Below the pieces are notes generated by a model, which was not told the DNA's origin, ran no database searches, and saw only the letters and a list, made by a program, of their open reading frames with translations. A stretch of DNA of 64,000 nucleotides from Streptomyces chilikensis (lineage in GTDB: Bacteria; Actinomycetota; Actinomycetes; Streptomycetales; Streptomycetaceae): positions 1 to 64,000 of the forward strand of contig NZ_LWCC02000190.1 of assembly GCF_001642695.1 (NCBI RefSeq). The letters run 5' to 3'. A program made the position numbers and the translations under genes. Of this stretch, positions 17,090 through 25,275 are shown piece after piece (within the stretch, counting starts at the first letter, position 1; each line of letters begins with the position of its first letter).

Positions 17090-17661
17090 GGTGGCTGACG
17101 CTGTACGCACGCTCCCGGCAGGTGCCCGCGTCACTCGCCGCAGTGATGATCAGCGCGATGGCGGTGTGGGCGCTCGCCAGGGACGGCGGCACAGAGCCGT
17201 GGGACCCACGGCCGCCCGTGCTCGTCCTCGCCGCGGCGGCGATGGCGGTCTCGATCGGGCTCAGCGGGCAGGACCTCGCGCTGGACCGGACGGCCGCGCT
17301 CCGCTGGGCACCCCGCAGAGCGGCGCACGTGCTGCTCAGCAGCGGGATCGTCGCCACGGCGGTGCTGGCCGTGCAAGCGGTGGGCGAGGACATGGCCACG
17401 ACCGCGTTCGTCGTTCGGGACAGCGCGGGCCTGATGGGGCTGGTCGCTCTAGGCGCGGCACTCTCGGGCGGGCAGTTCGGGTGGACGCTGCCGTTCGCCT
17501 GGCTCGCGTTCTCGTTCTTCGCCCCACCCGCCACGAGTGTGCCGATGCAGGTGGCGACCTGGATGCTGCTCCCGCCTGGCACGGCGGCGGGCACCTGGAC
17601 GGCCCTCGTCCTCACGGTCGCCGGCACCACGGCCTACGCCCTGGCGGGGCCGAGACGGTAG
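17086..17661 (+). CDS. Small integral membrane protein of the ABC operon
   Basis: This 191-aa protein is almost wholly membrane-embedded, with about six spans (for example VLVLAAAAMAVSIGLSG, LMGLVALGAALSGGQF, LPFAWLAFSFFAPP). GTG 17086 overlaps the previous stop by 4 bp. It has no recognised family and is likely a second membrane subunit of the transporter. It is the last gene of the operon. Confidence 0.8.
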   Translation: MRWLTLYARSRQVPASLAAVMISAMAVWALARDGGTEPWDPRPPVLVLAAAAMAVSIGLSGQDLALDRTAALRWAPRRAAHVLLSSGIVATAVLAVQAVGEDMATTAFVVRDSAGLMGLVALGAALSGGQFGWTLPFAWLAFSFFAPPATSVPMQVATWMLLPPGTAAGTWTALVLTVAGTTAYALAGPRR

Positions 17662-18194
17662 CCGGACCGGACGGTCGAAGACGGAGCGCCGTTCGCACAG
17701 GATCGGCGACAGTCCGTGAGCAAGTGCGCATAGGCCGGACGATGACGGTGGTCACCCGCGGTCCACGGCTGGTACGGCGACCACATCGTCACGAAGTCGG
17801 GAGCGGCAGGAGTCGGGCGCCACCACCAAGGTCCGGCCGAGCCGGACGCGTCGCGGAAACCGCGTGCAGCTCCGCGCCTCGGGGCCGGGCCCGGCGGGGT
17901 AGGTGCCGTCGGTTCCAGGCCGTCAAGGACCAGGAACGACCTCCGCACCAGTCAGGTCCTTCGGTCAGGTCGACCGGCGCAGTCCGTCAGAACCGTCTCG
18001 CACAGCATGCTGGTCTTGCCAGGGGTTCCGCCAACGGCGACCTGCGGATTCGTGAGCGGCTCCGGGGTGTTCGCAGAACCCTCGCAACTGGTCATCCGTG
18101 AGGATCACGCAGCACCCGGCCGTAGCCGCTGCGCTTGGGTACGCGGGCCGAACCGTTCCGTGCGCCCAAGCCCCGGCCGCGCCTGGCGGTTCAG
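17662..18194. other. Stretch without a supported gene
   Basis: There are no frames with family features or ribosome sites. A minus-strand run near 17800-17860 (APDFVTMWSPYQPW) looks protein-like but cannot be extended in either direction, so it may be a relic. Confidence 0.35.
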
Positions 18195-18640
18195 CCCGTG
18201 AGGTGTTGAGCCGGCCGGTCGGCAGATGGTTGGTCCCCTCGGGGCGTTCCTGCTGGATCCAGTGGCCGCAGCCCTCTGTGAGGTGGGAGGCGGTCAGGCC
18301 AGGGAGGGGGGTGGGGAAGGCGTCGATGGCGTCGGACATCCAGGTGGTGGAGGCGTCCATGGCGCTGCCGATGAACAGGGGCGGCTGCTTGATCGGGGCG
18401 CCGCGGTGGGGGCGAGGTCTTCCCTGTCTCGGTCCGTGTTGCGGTGGCGGTTGAGGGCTCCGGTCAGGCCGGTGCGCTCGAACTCTCCGGCGTGGGCGTC
18501 GAGTTCGTCCTCGGTCAGCCAGGCCGGGAGGACGGCGGCGGAGAAACGGTCACGCAGTCGGCCGCCGTGGGTGACGAAGTGGGGATCGGGCTCGTCCTGG
18601 GCGGGCATGGTGTCGGCGGACAGGGCGGCGTAGAAGCCCT
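18195..18640 (-). pseudogene. Epoxide-hydrolase-type alpha/beta hydrolase, frameshifted C-terminal half
   Basis: Two frames together give the end of an epoxide hydrolase. KGFYAALSADTMPAQ, then LPAWLTEDELDAHAGEFERT, then GLTGALNRHRNTDRDREDLAP sit in one frame. After a frame change near 18350-18370 come MDASTTWMSDAIDAF and then HLTEGCGHWIQQERPEGTNH, which carries the catalytic His. The nucleophile half is missing. Both truncation and frameshift mark it as dead. Confidence 0.8.
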
Positions 18641-18778
18641 TGAGCCGGCCCCGCACGGTCACCCTGACGTTCGGCAGCGGTGGGACGACCTGGACGACCA
18701 AGCTCTTCGTGCTGCTGGAGCGGTGCAACCGCATCATCGGCATCGAGACGACGAGCAGTGCTGACGCAGGGCGGCGGG

Positions 18779-18813
18779 CGGTGGGCCTCCTCGCTCGCGG
18801 AGGAGGCCCACCG
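18779..18813. terminator. Strong hairpin, 14-bp perfect stem
   Basis: The arms 18779-18792 and 18800-18813 are fully complementary around a 7-base loop. There is no long T-run. It insulates the TPR/prenyl synthase operon from upstream transcription. Confidence 0.6.
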
Positions 18814-18960
18814 TCCGGCTGGTGTGTGCGCTCGGTGTCGTCGCGCCTTTCGTCGATCAGCGGAGGCAACCGCGGACCGAGGTCCTGCGTCTTGAGGGAC
18901 GACGAACGGGCCGCAGCCCTCTCTTCCTTCCTTCAGCAGAAGGGTTGACGGCCGCCGGAC

Positions 18961-18991
18961 TATACACCTGACGTATACGCGATGTGTATAC
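18961..18991 (+). promoter_or_regulatory. Triple TATAC direct repeat, 13-bp period
   Basis: TATAC occurs at 18961, 18974 and 18987, exactly 13 bp apart; the last two are GTATAC palindromes, and CGTATAC-N7-GTATACG forms an inverted repeat. The AT content stands out in this GC-rich region. It lies 36 bp ahead of the TPR gene, so it is a likely operator or promoter for the TPR/prenyl synthase pair. Confidence 0.6.
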
Positions 18992-19026
18992 GGGGGGGGT
19001 CCGGGCCACCGAACGGAAAGGTTTTG

Positions 19027-20067
19027 ATGTACGGCAAGGCATTCGCCCCGGAGTACCAGGGCGCCCTCACCACCCTGTCCGTCAACGCACCGTTGGCCGA
19101 CGTGCTCGCGGCCGGCATCGAGCAGATGCAGGAGGCCGCACGGGCCGGACGGACCGCCGAGGCGGCGCGCACGGGCCTGGCGGTCGCCGAAGCGCACCGG
19201 CGCCTCGGGCAGGTACGCGAGGCCGAGCGGGCCTGGAAGGCGAGTTACCGCACGGCCCGGGAGGCCGGAGACCTCGCGGGCATGGCCTGGGCGCTCTGGA
19301 GCGGCGGCACCCTGGCCCGCCAGCGAGGCGCGTTCCCGCTGGCCCGCCGGCTGCTCGCACTCGCCGCCGAGCTCGGCGAGCAGGCGGGGGACGTCGTCGT
19401 CCGCGGGTACTCGCTGGCGGGTCTCGCCGAGACCGGCCGCATCCAGGGGGACTACGAGGCTGTGGGCCGGCTGCACGAGCAACTGCTCGAGGAGGCCCGC
19501 AAGCGCGGGGAGGCCCGCCACACCGTCTGGGCGCTGGAGGGCATCGCCCAGATGCGGCGCAACACCGGCCAGTACGACAGCGCCCACGCACTGTTCGCCG
19601 AGGCGGCCGAGATATCCGCCCGCGCCGACGACCGGCGCGGGCACGCCTGGGCCCTGCGCGGCCTCGCCGACGTCGTCTCCGTGCGCGACGGCGACACCGA
19701 GCGGGCCCTGTCCCTGCTGTCGCAGGCCGAGGCCACGTGCAGGGAGATGAAACTGAAGAGCGCTCTCGCCTACAACCTCAAGATGCGGGGCAACGTCCTC
19801 TACCGCGCCGGGCGCTACGCCGAGGCGCGTGACCTGTACCGGGACGCGCTGGCGGAGTTCCGTGAGATGACCGAGCCGCGCGGTGAGACGCTGGCCCGGC
19901 TCGGGCTGGCCAAGGCGCTGGCCCGACTGGGCTGTGACCGCGCCGCGACGGCGGCCGAACTCGCCGAACTCGCCCGTCTGACCGAGCGGATCGGACTGCG
20001 GCACGCCCGGGAGATGGTCGCCCGGGCCCAGGCGGAGTTCGTCCCGGACGGGGAGGTCTCCGCGTGA
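19027..20067 (+). CDS. TPR-repeat protein preceding a prenyl synthase
   Basis: This 346-aa soluble protein is built of about seven helix-turn-helix TPR-like units from residue ~25 onward, for example ARTGLAVAEAHRRLGQVREA, then LAGLAETGRIQGDYEAVG and MRGNVLYRAGRYAEARDLYR. It has no DNA-binding or catalytic domain, so it is probably a scaffold or partner. The ATG at 19027 follows GGAAAGG. The stop overlaps the GTG of the prenyl diphosphate synthase by 4 bp, so the two are made together and a physical or regulatory link is likely. The exact role is unknown. Confidence 0.8.
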   Translation: MYGKAFAPEYQGALTTLSVNAPLADVLAAGIEQMQEAARAGRTAEAARTGLAVAEAHRRLGQVREAERAWKASYRTAREAGDLAGMAWALWSGGTLARQRGAFPLARRLLALAAELGEQAGDVVVRGYSLAGLAETGRIQGDYEAVGRLHEQLLEEARKRGEARHTVWALEGIAQMRRNTGQYDSAHALFAEAAEISARADDRRGHAWALRGLADVVSVRDGDTERALSLLSQAEATCREMKLKSALAYNLKMRGNVLYRAGRYAEARDLYRDALAEFREMTEPRGETLARLGLAKALARLGCDRAATAAELAELARLTERIGLRHAREMVARAQAEFVPDGEVSA

Positions 20068-21143
20068 CGGTGACGGCCGTACCGGCGGCACCGGCCGTAC
20101 CGGCAGCACCGGCGGCACCGGCGGCACCGGCGGCACCGGCGGCACCGGCCCAGATCGTCGACCGGTGCGCGCGGTTGACCCGGCCGGCGTTGCGGGAGGC
20201 CGTCGGCCGACTGCACCCCTGGGTCGGTGAGATGGCCGCCTACTCCTTCGGCTGGTGCGACGTGGGCGGCGCGCCGGTCACCGCCCCCGGTGGCAAGGGC
20301 CTACGGCAGGCACTGGCCGTGCTCGGTGCGGAGATCGCCGGGGCGCCCCCGGAGACAGGGGTGCCCGCCGCCGTCGCGGTGGAACTGGTGCACGCCTTCT
20401 CGCTCCTGCACGACGACATCATGGACGGCGACCCGGTGCGGCGGAGCCGTCCCGCCGTCTGGCGGGCGTACGGGACCGGCCCCGCCGTCCTCGCCGGCGA
20501 CGCCCTCTTCGCGCTCGCCGTCGACACCCTCGCCACGTCCGCCGGCGGGGTCGAGGGCGTACGGCTGCTGTCGGCGGCGCTGGGCGACCTGGTGCGCGGA
20601 CAGGCCGACGACCTGCTGTTCGCGGGGCGCCCGTGGACCGGGCCACGCCGCGTGCGGAGCACGGAGTACCGGCACATGGCCGAGGGCAAGACCGGTTCGC
20701 TGCTGGGCTGTTCGCTGGCCCTGGGGGCGCTGGTCGCCGGCGCGTCCCCCGCCGTGGTGGCCGGCCTCGACCGGGCCGGCCGGCAGGCGGGGGTCGCCTT
20801 CCAGATCGCGGACGACGTGCTGGGCACGTGGGGCGATCCCGCCGTCACCGGCAAGCCGGTGCACGGGGACCTGCGCGAGCGGAAGAAGACCCTGCCGGTG
20901 GTGTCCGCCCTGGAGAGCGGCCGTCCCGCCGCCCGTCGTCTCGCCGCTCTGCTCGAAGCGGACGGGGACGTGGCCAGGGCGGCGGAGCTGGCCGAGGAAG
21001 CGGGGGGACGCGCGGCGGCGCTCGCCGTGGCGCGGCGGTGCAGGGCCTCGGCGCTGTCGGAGCTCGACCGGATCCGGGCTCCCGCCCGGCCGGCCCGCGA
21101 CCTGCGGGCGTTGCTGGACGGTGTGGTGGTGCGCAGCCAGTGA
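20064..21143 (+). CDS. Trans-isoprenyl diphosphate synthase (polyprenyl/GGPP synthase type)
   Basis: This 359-aa enzyme condenses isopentenyl diphosphate with allylic diphosphates. Visible are the GKGLR IPP-binding motif (K78, R81), the first Asp-rich motif LLHDDIMDGD (D117, D118, D121), GDALFALA, GKTGSLLGCSLALGA, and the second Asp-rich motif as IADDVLGTWGD. A 9-bp tandem repeat (20080-20150) encodes an Ala-Ala-Pro-rich N-terminal tail of about 25 residues, which is dispensable in other members. It is coupled to the TPR gene. Product length cannot be assigned; no carotenoid or terpene cyclase gene adjoins it. Confidence 0.92.
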   Translation: MTVTAVPAAPAVPAAPAAPAAPAAPAAPAQIVDRCARLTRPALREAVGRLHPWVGEMAAYSFGWCDVGGAPVTAPGGKGLRQALAVLGAEIAGAPPETGVPAAVAVELVHAFSLLHDDIMDGDPVRRSRPAVWRAYGTGPAVLAGDALFALAVDTLATSAGGVEGVRLLSAALGDLVRGQADDLLFAGRPWTGPRRVRSTEYRHMAEGKTGSLLGCSLALGALVAGASPAVVAGLDRAGRQAGVAFQIADDVLGTWGDPAVTGKPVHGDLRERKKTLPVVSALESGRPAARRLAALLEADGDVARAAELAEEAGGRAAALAVARRCRASALSELDRIRAPARPARDLRALLDGVVVRSQ

Positions 21144-21149
21144 CGAGGT

Positions 21150-21174
21150 TCGGGGCCCGGACGGCGGGCCCCGA
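21150..21174. terminator. Hairpin terminator after the prenyl synthase
   Basis: Perfect 10-bp arms TCGGGGCCCG and CGGGCCCCGA flank a 5-base loop, 6 bp after the stop codon. Confidence 0.75.
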
Positions 21175-21188
21175 CGCTCATCCGGCGA

Positions 21189-21770
21189 TCAGGGCCGGCT
21201 GCTCCGGCGTGGGCGCAGCAGCCGCAGGTCGCCTCCCGGCGGCGCTTCCGAGGAAGCGGGGGCCTTACGGGCCCGGCTGTCTCCCGCGTCGGCGGCTGCG
21301 TGGACGACGTCGGTCGCGGCGTAGCGGTGGAGCTCCAGTTCCGGGTGCGGCCAGGCGGCGGCCTCGGTGGCGGCGGGGAGCAGGTGGTCGACGGCCTGGA
21401 ACGGGCTCTGTCCGTCCGGGCCCTCGTAGCTCCACAGGTCCACGCCCACGTGCCGGCCGATCGCGGCCGGCCGGGTGTGGGCGACCAGGGTGAAGGCGGA
21501 GTAGTGCCAGCTCCGGGTGCGGGCCAGCTCCTGGGGCCGGCTGCCGTCGGCGGCGGCGATCTGCGCGATGATGCGTGTGGTCGCCGCCTGCCGGACGGTA
21601 CGGCGTGCCAGGTCCTCGTCGCCCGTCGCGTACGCGAGGGCCGCGAGCTGCATGTCGTAGAAGGTGCCGTGGTTGTCGGTGGCGGCGTTCTCCTGGTGGC
21701 CGAGGTCGCCGTCGTGCGGCCGGCGCAGGAAGTCCTCGTTCATCTGGAAGAGGTCCCGGTCCTCTGTCAC
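21189..21770 (-). pseudogene. Alginate-lyase-family C-terminal fragment
   Basis: About 190 residues match the second half of the alginate lyase (PF05426) helical barrel: DNHGTFYDMQLAALAYATGD, then LARTRSWHYSAFTL, VGVDLWSYEGPDGQS and VDHLLPAATEAA. The N-terminal half with the catalytic centre is missing and there is no start site; the sequence is simply the tail of a long open frame that begins in a DUF3817-like gene. It is regarded as a relic. Confidence 0.7.
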
Positions 21771-22313
21771 GCCGTGCCGCTCACCCTGCCCGCGATGCGC
21801 GTTTGCGCAGGTCAGGAGGCAGTCCGGGGAGAGCGTGACAGCGGGCGTGACAGGAGGGTCAGTCCGCGGCGGCCGTGGACACCACGGGCCTGTCGGTGTG
21901 GTGGGCGAGTTGCTCCGGTGTCTCGCGCTCCCCGTACCGTCCGGATCGGGGCCCCGGCCTTCCGGGTCTTTCCCTGCTGTCACCGCGGTCCGGACGCCGG
22001 CCGGCGGGGTCCTTGAGGGCGGCGCCGGGGCCCGGCCGCCGGCCGCCGCGCTCCTCCATCGACGATGAGACACCGCGTGAGCAGCGAGCAGTCCGCCGGC
22101 GCCTGGAACGAGGGCCAGGACCTTGGCGGCGGCCGGGTACCGCCGGGAACGCCAGGTTGCGATCACAACGAAGAGGTAGGCGCAGCCGTGGGTGGGGCCC
22201 ATCAAGGACGAGATGGGCTTCAGGTGGATGGTGAACACGTTGGCCGGCATCACGATCAGCTCGGTGTGAGCCGCGATGCGCAGGTGGAGGGGAGGCTGGA
22301 GGTGCACGGTCAT
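21189..22313 (-). CDS. DUF3817-like membrane protein reading through into an alginate-lyase relic
   Basis: The frame starts at 22313, overlapping the stop of the DUF2269 gene (ATGA). The first ~90 residues form a small membrane domain of DUF3817 type: HTELIVMPANVFTIHLKPIS, then LMGPTHGCAYLFVVIATW and AAAKVLALVPGAGGLLAAHA. No stop codon follows. About 95 Pro/Arg-rich residues of non-coding character come next, and then the alginate lyase fragment. The natural stop of the membrane gene was probably lost when the flanking DNA was rearranged, giving an accidental 374-aa chimera. It is the last gene of the PfpI operon. Confidence 0.6.
   Translation of the reverse strand: MTVHLQPPLHLRIAAHTELIVMPANVFTIHLKPISSLMGPTHGCAYLFVVIATWRSRRYPAAAKVLALVPGAGGLLAAHAVSHRRWRSAAAGGRAPAPPSRTPPAGVRTAVTAGKDPEGRGPDPDGTGSARHRSNSPTTPTGPWCPRPPRTDPPVTPAVTLSPDCLLTCANAHRGQGERHGVTEDRDLFQMNEDFLRRPHDGDLGHQENAATDNHGTFYDMQLAALAYATGDEDLARRTVRQAATTRIIAQIAAADGSRPQELARTRSWHYSAFTLVAHTRPAAIGRHVGVDLWSYEGPDGQSPFQAVDHLLPAATEAAAWPHPELELHRYAATDVVHAAADAGDSRARKAPASSEAPPGGDLRLLRPRRSSRP
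21801..21887 (+). repeat. Dispersed non-coding repeat, copy 1
   Basis: It resembles 29446-29520. The first 52 bases align without gaps at roughly 75 % identity by eye, then both share GCGGCCG...GGACACCACGG. It contains two GCGTGACA units; on the minus strand these are TGTCACGC boxes 12 bp apart. Confidence 0.55.
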
Positions 22314-22780
22314 GCCCCTGTGGTGGAGCCGGGACGAATGATCATCAGTATGGTGACGGTGGTCCAGAGCAGGTTGAAGAGGCCGGTGAGCATGGCGAGT
22401 CGGTGCGGTGCCACGGTGGTTGGCGTCGGCGCGGCGGAGCCTGTCGCCTCGTTCAGGGCGCGGTTCTGAGCGGGCAGGATCAGCAGGAGCAGCAGACCGG
22501 CGGCTGCCGTGGTCAGCAGGATCGAGGTGAGCAGCCAGGTGTCGCCGAGGACACCGAGGCTGCCGGCCGTGGCGAGGCCGAAGAAGGGAACCGCGATGCC
22601 GATGCCCGCGTAGACGCGGCAGATGCGGTGCAGCGTCCGCAGGGTGGTGGAGGCGTCACCGTCGCCGGGGGCGCCGAGGGCGCGGCGTAGCGTCGCGGGA
22701 AACATGCTTGCGGCGACGGTGACCGGGCCGACGGCGATGATGGCGGCCAGGACGTGCAGGGACAGAAAGAACTTGGTCAC
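22310..22780 (-). CDS. DUF2269-type integral membrane protein
   Basis: This 156-aa protein has four membrane spans: FFLSLHVLAAIIAVGPVTVA, IGIAVPFFGLATAGSLG, LLTSILLTTAAAGLLLLLIL and MLTGLFNLLWTTVTILMII. The early FxxLHVLAAI and GPVTVAASMF motifs are typical of DUF2269. It overlaps its neighbours by 4 bp on both sides (22777-22780 and 22310-22313) in the PfpI operon. The function is unknown. Confidence 0.8.
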   Translation of the reverse strand: MTKFFLSLHVLAAIIAVGPVTVAASMFPATLRRALGAPGDGDASTTLRTLHRICRVYAGIGIAVPFFGLATAGSLGVLGDTWLLTSILLTTAAAGLLLLLILPAQNRALNEATGSAAPTPTTVAPHRLAMLTGLFNLLWTTVTILMIIRPGSTTGA

Positions 22781-23094
22781 GCCTGGTGCTCCGGGGCGGT
22801 CCGGCGCTCGCCGGTGACCGTCGATGAAGGGAGGCGGCCGGCCTTCGAGGTACCCCGGAGGGTGTCACCGTCGACCGTCACGTCGAATGCCAGGTTCAGT
22901 CGCATGGGCTTGGTGATGGCCTGCCTCCAGGTGAGCCGGTCGCCGTCGAGGGAGATGTCGGTGAGTGGTACGTCCTCGCCGGCTCCGGACGCGACGCCGG
23001 TCAAGGCGCCGTCCTGTTCACGGAGTTCGACCACGGGCTTGATCTTGCCGATGGGGGTGGAGATGGACAGGTTCCAGGTGCCGTCGACGGACAT
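22777..23094 (-). CDS. Small conserved hypothetical protein of the PfpI operon
   Basis: This 105-aa soluble protein begins MSVDGTWNLSISTPIGK and consists of alternating strands (WNLSISTPIGKIKPVVELRE, LTDISLDGDRLTWRQAIT, LNLAFDVTVDGDTLRG), suggesting a small beta-barrel of the lipocalin-like type that recurs beside DJ-1/PfpI genes in actinomycetes. It overlaps the DUF2269 gene by 4 bp. No catalytic residues are recognised. Confidence 0.75.
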   Translation of the reverse strand: MSVDGTWNLSISTPIGKIKPVVELREQDGALTGVASGAGEDVPLTDISLDGDRLTWRQAITKPMRLNLAFDVTVDGDTLRGTSKAGRLPSSTVTGERRTAPEHQA

Positions 23095-23159
23095 GGTGAT
23101 GTTCTTCCTGACTGTGCGAGGGGGATGGTGAGCGACGGATCGGAGAAGCAGACGAGTGC

Positions 23160-23849
23160 TCAGAGGGTGATGGGCGTCGGCCCTTGGGCGCGCCAGACGG
23201 TGCCGCGCCGCTCGTGGGCGAAGAGTTCTTCGACGGCGTGCGCGATGCGGGGGCCCACCTCGCGCTCCAGCAGGTATAGACCCAGATCGAGCCCGGAGGT
23301 GACGCCGGCGCCGGTGATCAGGTCGCCGTCGTCCACGATGCGGGCGTGGACCGCGTGGGCGCCGGTGGCATCCAGCATGACCAGGCCCATGTGGTGGGTG
23401 GTTGCGTGACGCCCCTCCAGCAGGCCGGCCATGGCCAGGACCAGCGAGCCGCCGCAGACGGTGGCGACCGTGATGTGCGGGTCGTCCATCGCCTGTTTGA
23501 GGAGTGCGGGCAGGTCGGTGGTCAGCGTCCGGCCCAGCAGCACCGGGATGAACTCGTCCTGCTTCCGCTCGCCGGCGTCCACTTCCTCTTCCGGGACCTC
23601 GCCGGGCTCGCCTACGCGGCCGGAGGCGCCGGGCACGACAAGGATGTCGGCGCGCTCCAGGTCGAGGGTGCCGGCGGCGTGCAGCGCCAGCCCTCCGGTG
23701 CCGCTGACCACCTCGCGAGGGCCCTCCGCGGTGACCAGTTCGACGCTGACTGCGCCGTCCGAGGCCGAGCCGCCGGCGTACAGCACCTCGTACGGGGCGA
23801 TGACGTCAAGCGGGTCGAAGCCGTCGAACAGGACGATCTGGATGTGCAT
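23160..23849 (-). CDS. DJ-1/PfpI family protein
   Basis: This 229-aa protein has the DJ-1/PfpI fold: IQIVLFDGFDPLDVIAPYEV at the N terminus, ADILVVPGASG, and VATVCGGSLVLAMAGLLEGR with the nucleophile-elbow Cys in VCGGS. The later TTHHMGL and ITGAGVTSGLDLGLYLLER blocks are those of the isonitrile-hydratase-like subgroup. A ~25-residue acidic insertion (GEVPEEEVDAGERKQDE) is atypical. It is the first gene of a minus-strand operon and divergent from a GlxA-type regulator that itself contains a DJ-1 domain. Confidence 0.9.
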   Translation of the reverse strand: MHIQIVLFDGFDPLDVIAPYEVLYAGGSASDGAVSVELVTAEGPREVVSGTGGLALHAAGTLDLERADILVVPGASGRVGEPGEVPEEEVDAGERKQDEFIPVLLGRTLTTDLPALLKQAMDDPHITVATVCGGSLVLAMAGLLEGRHATTHHMGLVMLDATGAHAVHARIVDDGDLITGAGVTSGLDLGLYLLEREVGPRIAHAVEELFAHERRGTVWRAQGPTPITL

Positions 23850-23858
23850 GGGCGATTC

Positions 23859-23890
23859 CTTCAGGGGCGTTTTTCATCGACGCCCTGAAG
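23859..23890. promoter_or_regulatory. Inverted repeat upstream of the PfpI operon
   Basis: CTTCAGGGGCG (23859-23869) pairs with CGCCCTGAAG (23881-23890) with one bulged G and an 11-base A/T-containing spacer. It lies 10 bp upstream of the PfpI start, between the divergent operon and regulator, as expected for an operator. Confidence 0.5.
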
Positions 23891-24045
23891 TCAACAGGTT
23901 GTCACCGCGACTGCCCAGTGGCACTGGTGACATGTTTCAACGGAATAATGCCAACACGTTGCCGACCGCTGTGAGCTGGGCGGATGTGGAATTTATCGGG
24001 CAGAACCATGACTCAGACAGTCCGATGGCAGGGTATGTTCTGGCC

Positions 24046-24984
24046 ATGCATACCGTTGCCGTTCTCGCGCTGGATCAGGTGATTCCGTTCGACCTGTCCA
24101 CTCCCATCGAGGTGTTCTCCCGGACCCGCCTGCCCGATGGACGGCCCGGCTACCAGGTTCGGGTATGCGCCGAGCACGACGAGATCGACGCCGGAGCGTT
24201 CACCCTGCGCGCGCCTTGGGGCCTGGAAGGATTGCAGGACGCGGACACGATCATCGTGCCGGGCGTCAACGACCTCACGGCCGCGCTCCCGCCCGCCGTA
24301 CGCGACGCGCTGCGTTCGGCCGCCACCGACGGCACCCGGATCGCCTCCATCTGCGTGGGCACCTTCCCTCTGGCTGCCACCGGGCTCCTCGACGGGTTAC
24401 GCGCCACGACCCACTGGCGCGCGGCCGGCCTGCTGGCCGCCACCCACCCCGACATCGACGTCGACCCTGACGTCCTCTACGTCGACAACGGCCAGTTCCT
24501 CACCTCGGCCGGCGCCGCCGCGGGAATGGACCTGTGCCTGCACATGATCCGCCGTGACTACGGCTCGGCCGTAGCCGCGGACGCCGCCCGCTTGTCGGTG
24601 ATGCCCCTCGAACGGGAGGGCGGGCAGGCGCAGTTCATCGTCCATGATCACACCCCCACGCCGCGGGGCGCCGAACTCGAGGCGTTGCTCGCCTGGCTGC
24701 AGGACAACCTGTCCCGCGACCTCACGCTCGCCGACATCGCCTCGCGTGCCGGGACCAGCACCCGAACCCTGATCCGGCGCTTCCGCGACCAGACCGGCAC
24801 CACTCCGCTCCAATGGCTCCACCGAGCCCGCATCCGCCAGGCACAACACCTTCTCGAAACCACGAAGCACTCCGTCGAACGCATCGGCAGCCAAGTCGGC
24901 TTCGGCTCACCCACCACCTTCCGTGACCGCTTCAAACGCGCCACAGGCGTCAGCCCGCAGACCTACCGCCGCACCTTCAGCTGA
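24046..24984 (+). CDS. GlxA-family AraC-type transcriptional regulator
   Basis: This 312-aa regulator has an N-terminal DJ-1/PfpI-like sensor domain (residues 1-185: VIPFDLSTPIEVFSRTRLPD, IIVPGVND, ASICVGTFPLAATGLLDG, TSAGAAAGMDLCLHMI), with Cys in SICVG at the usual position. A C-terminal AraC domain follows (~215-312: TLADIASRAGTSTRTLIRRF and VGFGSPTTFRDRFKRATGVS). ATG 24046 is chosen because the first strand HTVAVLALDQV follows; an in-frame ATG at 24025 is possible. It probably controls the divergent PfpI operon. Confidence 0.92.
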   Translation: MHTVAVLALDQVIPFDLSTPIEVFSRTRLPDGRPGYQVRVCAEHDEIDAGAFTLRAPWGLEGLQDADTIIVPGVNDLTAALPPAVRDALRSAATDGTRIASICVGTFPLAATGLLDGLRATTHWRAAGLLAATHPDIDVDPDVLYVDNGQFLTSAGAAAGMDLCLHMIRRDYGSAVAADAARLSVMPLEREGGQAQFIVHDHTPTPRGAELEALLAWLQDNLSRDLTLADIASRAGTSTRTLIRRFRDQTGTTPLQWLHRARIRQAQHLLETTKHSVERIGSQVGFGSPTTFRDRFKRATGVSPQTYRRTFS

Positions 24985-25208
24985 CCCGGGCAGACATGCA
25001 GGCTCCGGGTTCAGGCGGCGTGCAGCCGACCGCGACGGTTTCCTCGCCGCGCAGTGGGATGAAGTCGATGTCCAGGCGGGGGTCGTAGGCAGCCGGTTCG
25101 TCGCCGAGTTCGTGGGTGGAGTATTCGCCGGCGCGGCGGATGTGCTCGGTCAGGTACGGCGAGACCTGCGCCAGGTCCTCCGGATCGATGTCCAGCCCTT
25201 CAGCAGGC
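24977..25208 (-). pseudogene. Tn3-family transposase, C-terminal fragment
   Basis: About 75 residues match the extreme C terminus of Streptomyces Tn3-type TnpA: SPYLTEHIRRAGEYSTHELG, then AAYDPRLDIDFIPLR. Everything upstream is missing; the homology stops where a 72-bp repeat (25204-25275) begins, so that repeat marks a recombination or insertion joint. Confidence 0.8.
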
Positions 25209-25275
25209 CAGGTTCGACCAGCACATCCAGGCACCTCGATGAGAAAGCCTGTGGGCGGCAGCACGAGATTCAGCA
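25204..25275 (+). repeat. 72-bp direct repeat, left copy
   Basis: It is identical to 27493-27564 except for three substitutions, in the same orientation. It flanks the second ECF/CU044_5270 pair. On the minus strand both copies read LPPTGFLIEV-GCAGRTWP. Confidence 0.9.

Noticed and set aside
20064-21143. Assigning the prenyl synthase to a carotenoid (crtE) cluster
   Set aside because: No phytoene desaturase, cyclase or LitR-type gene is near; only a TPR gene accompanies it.
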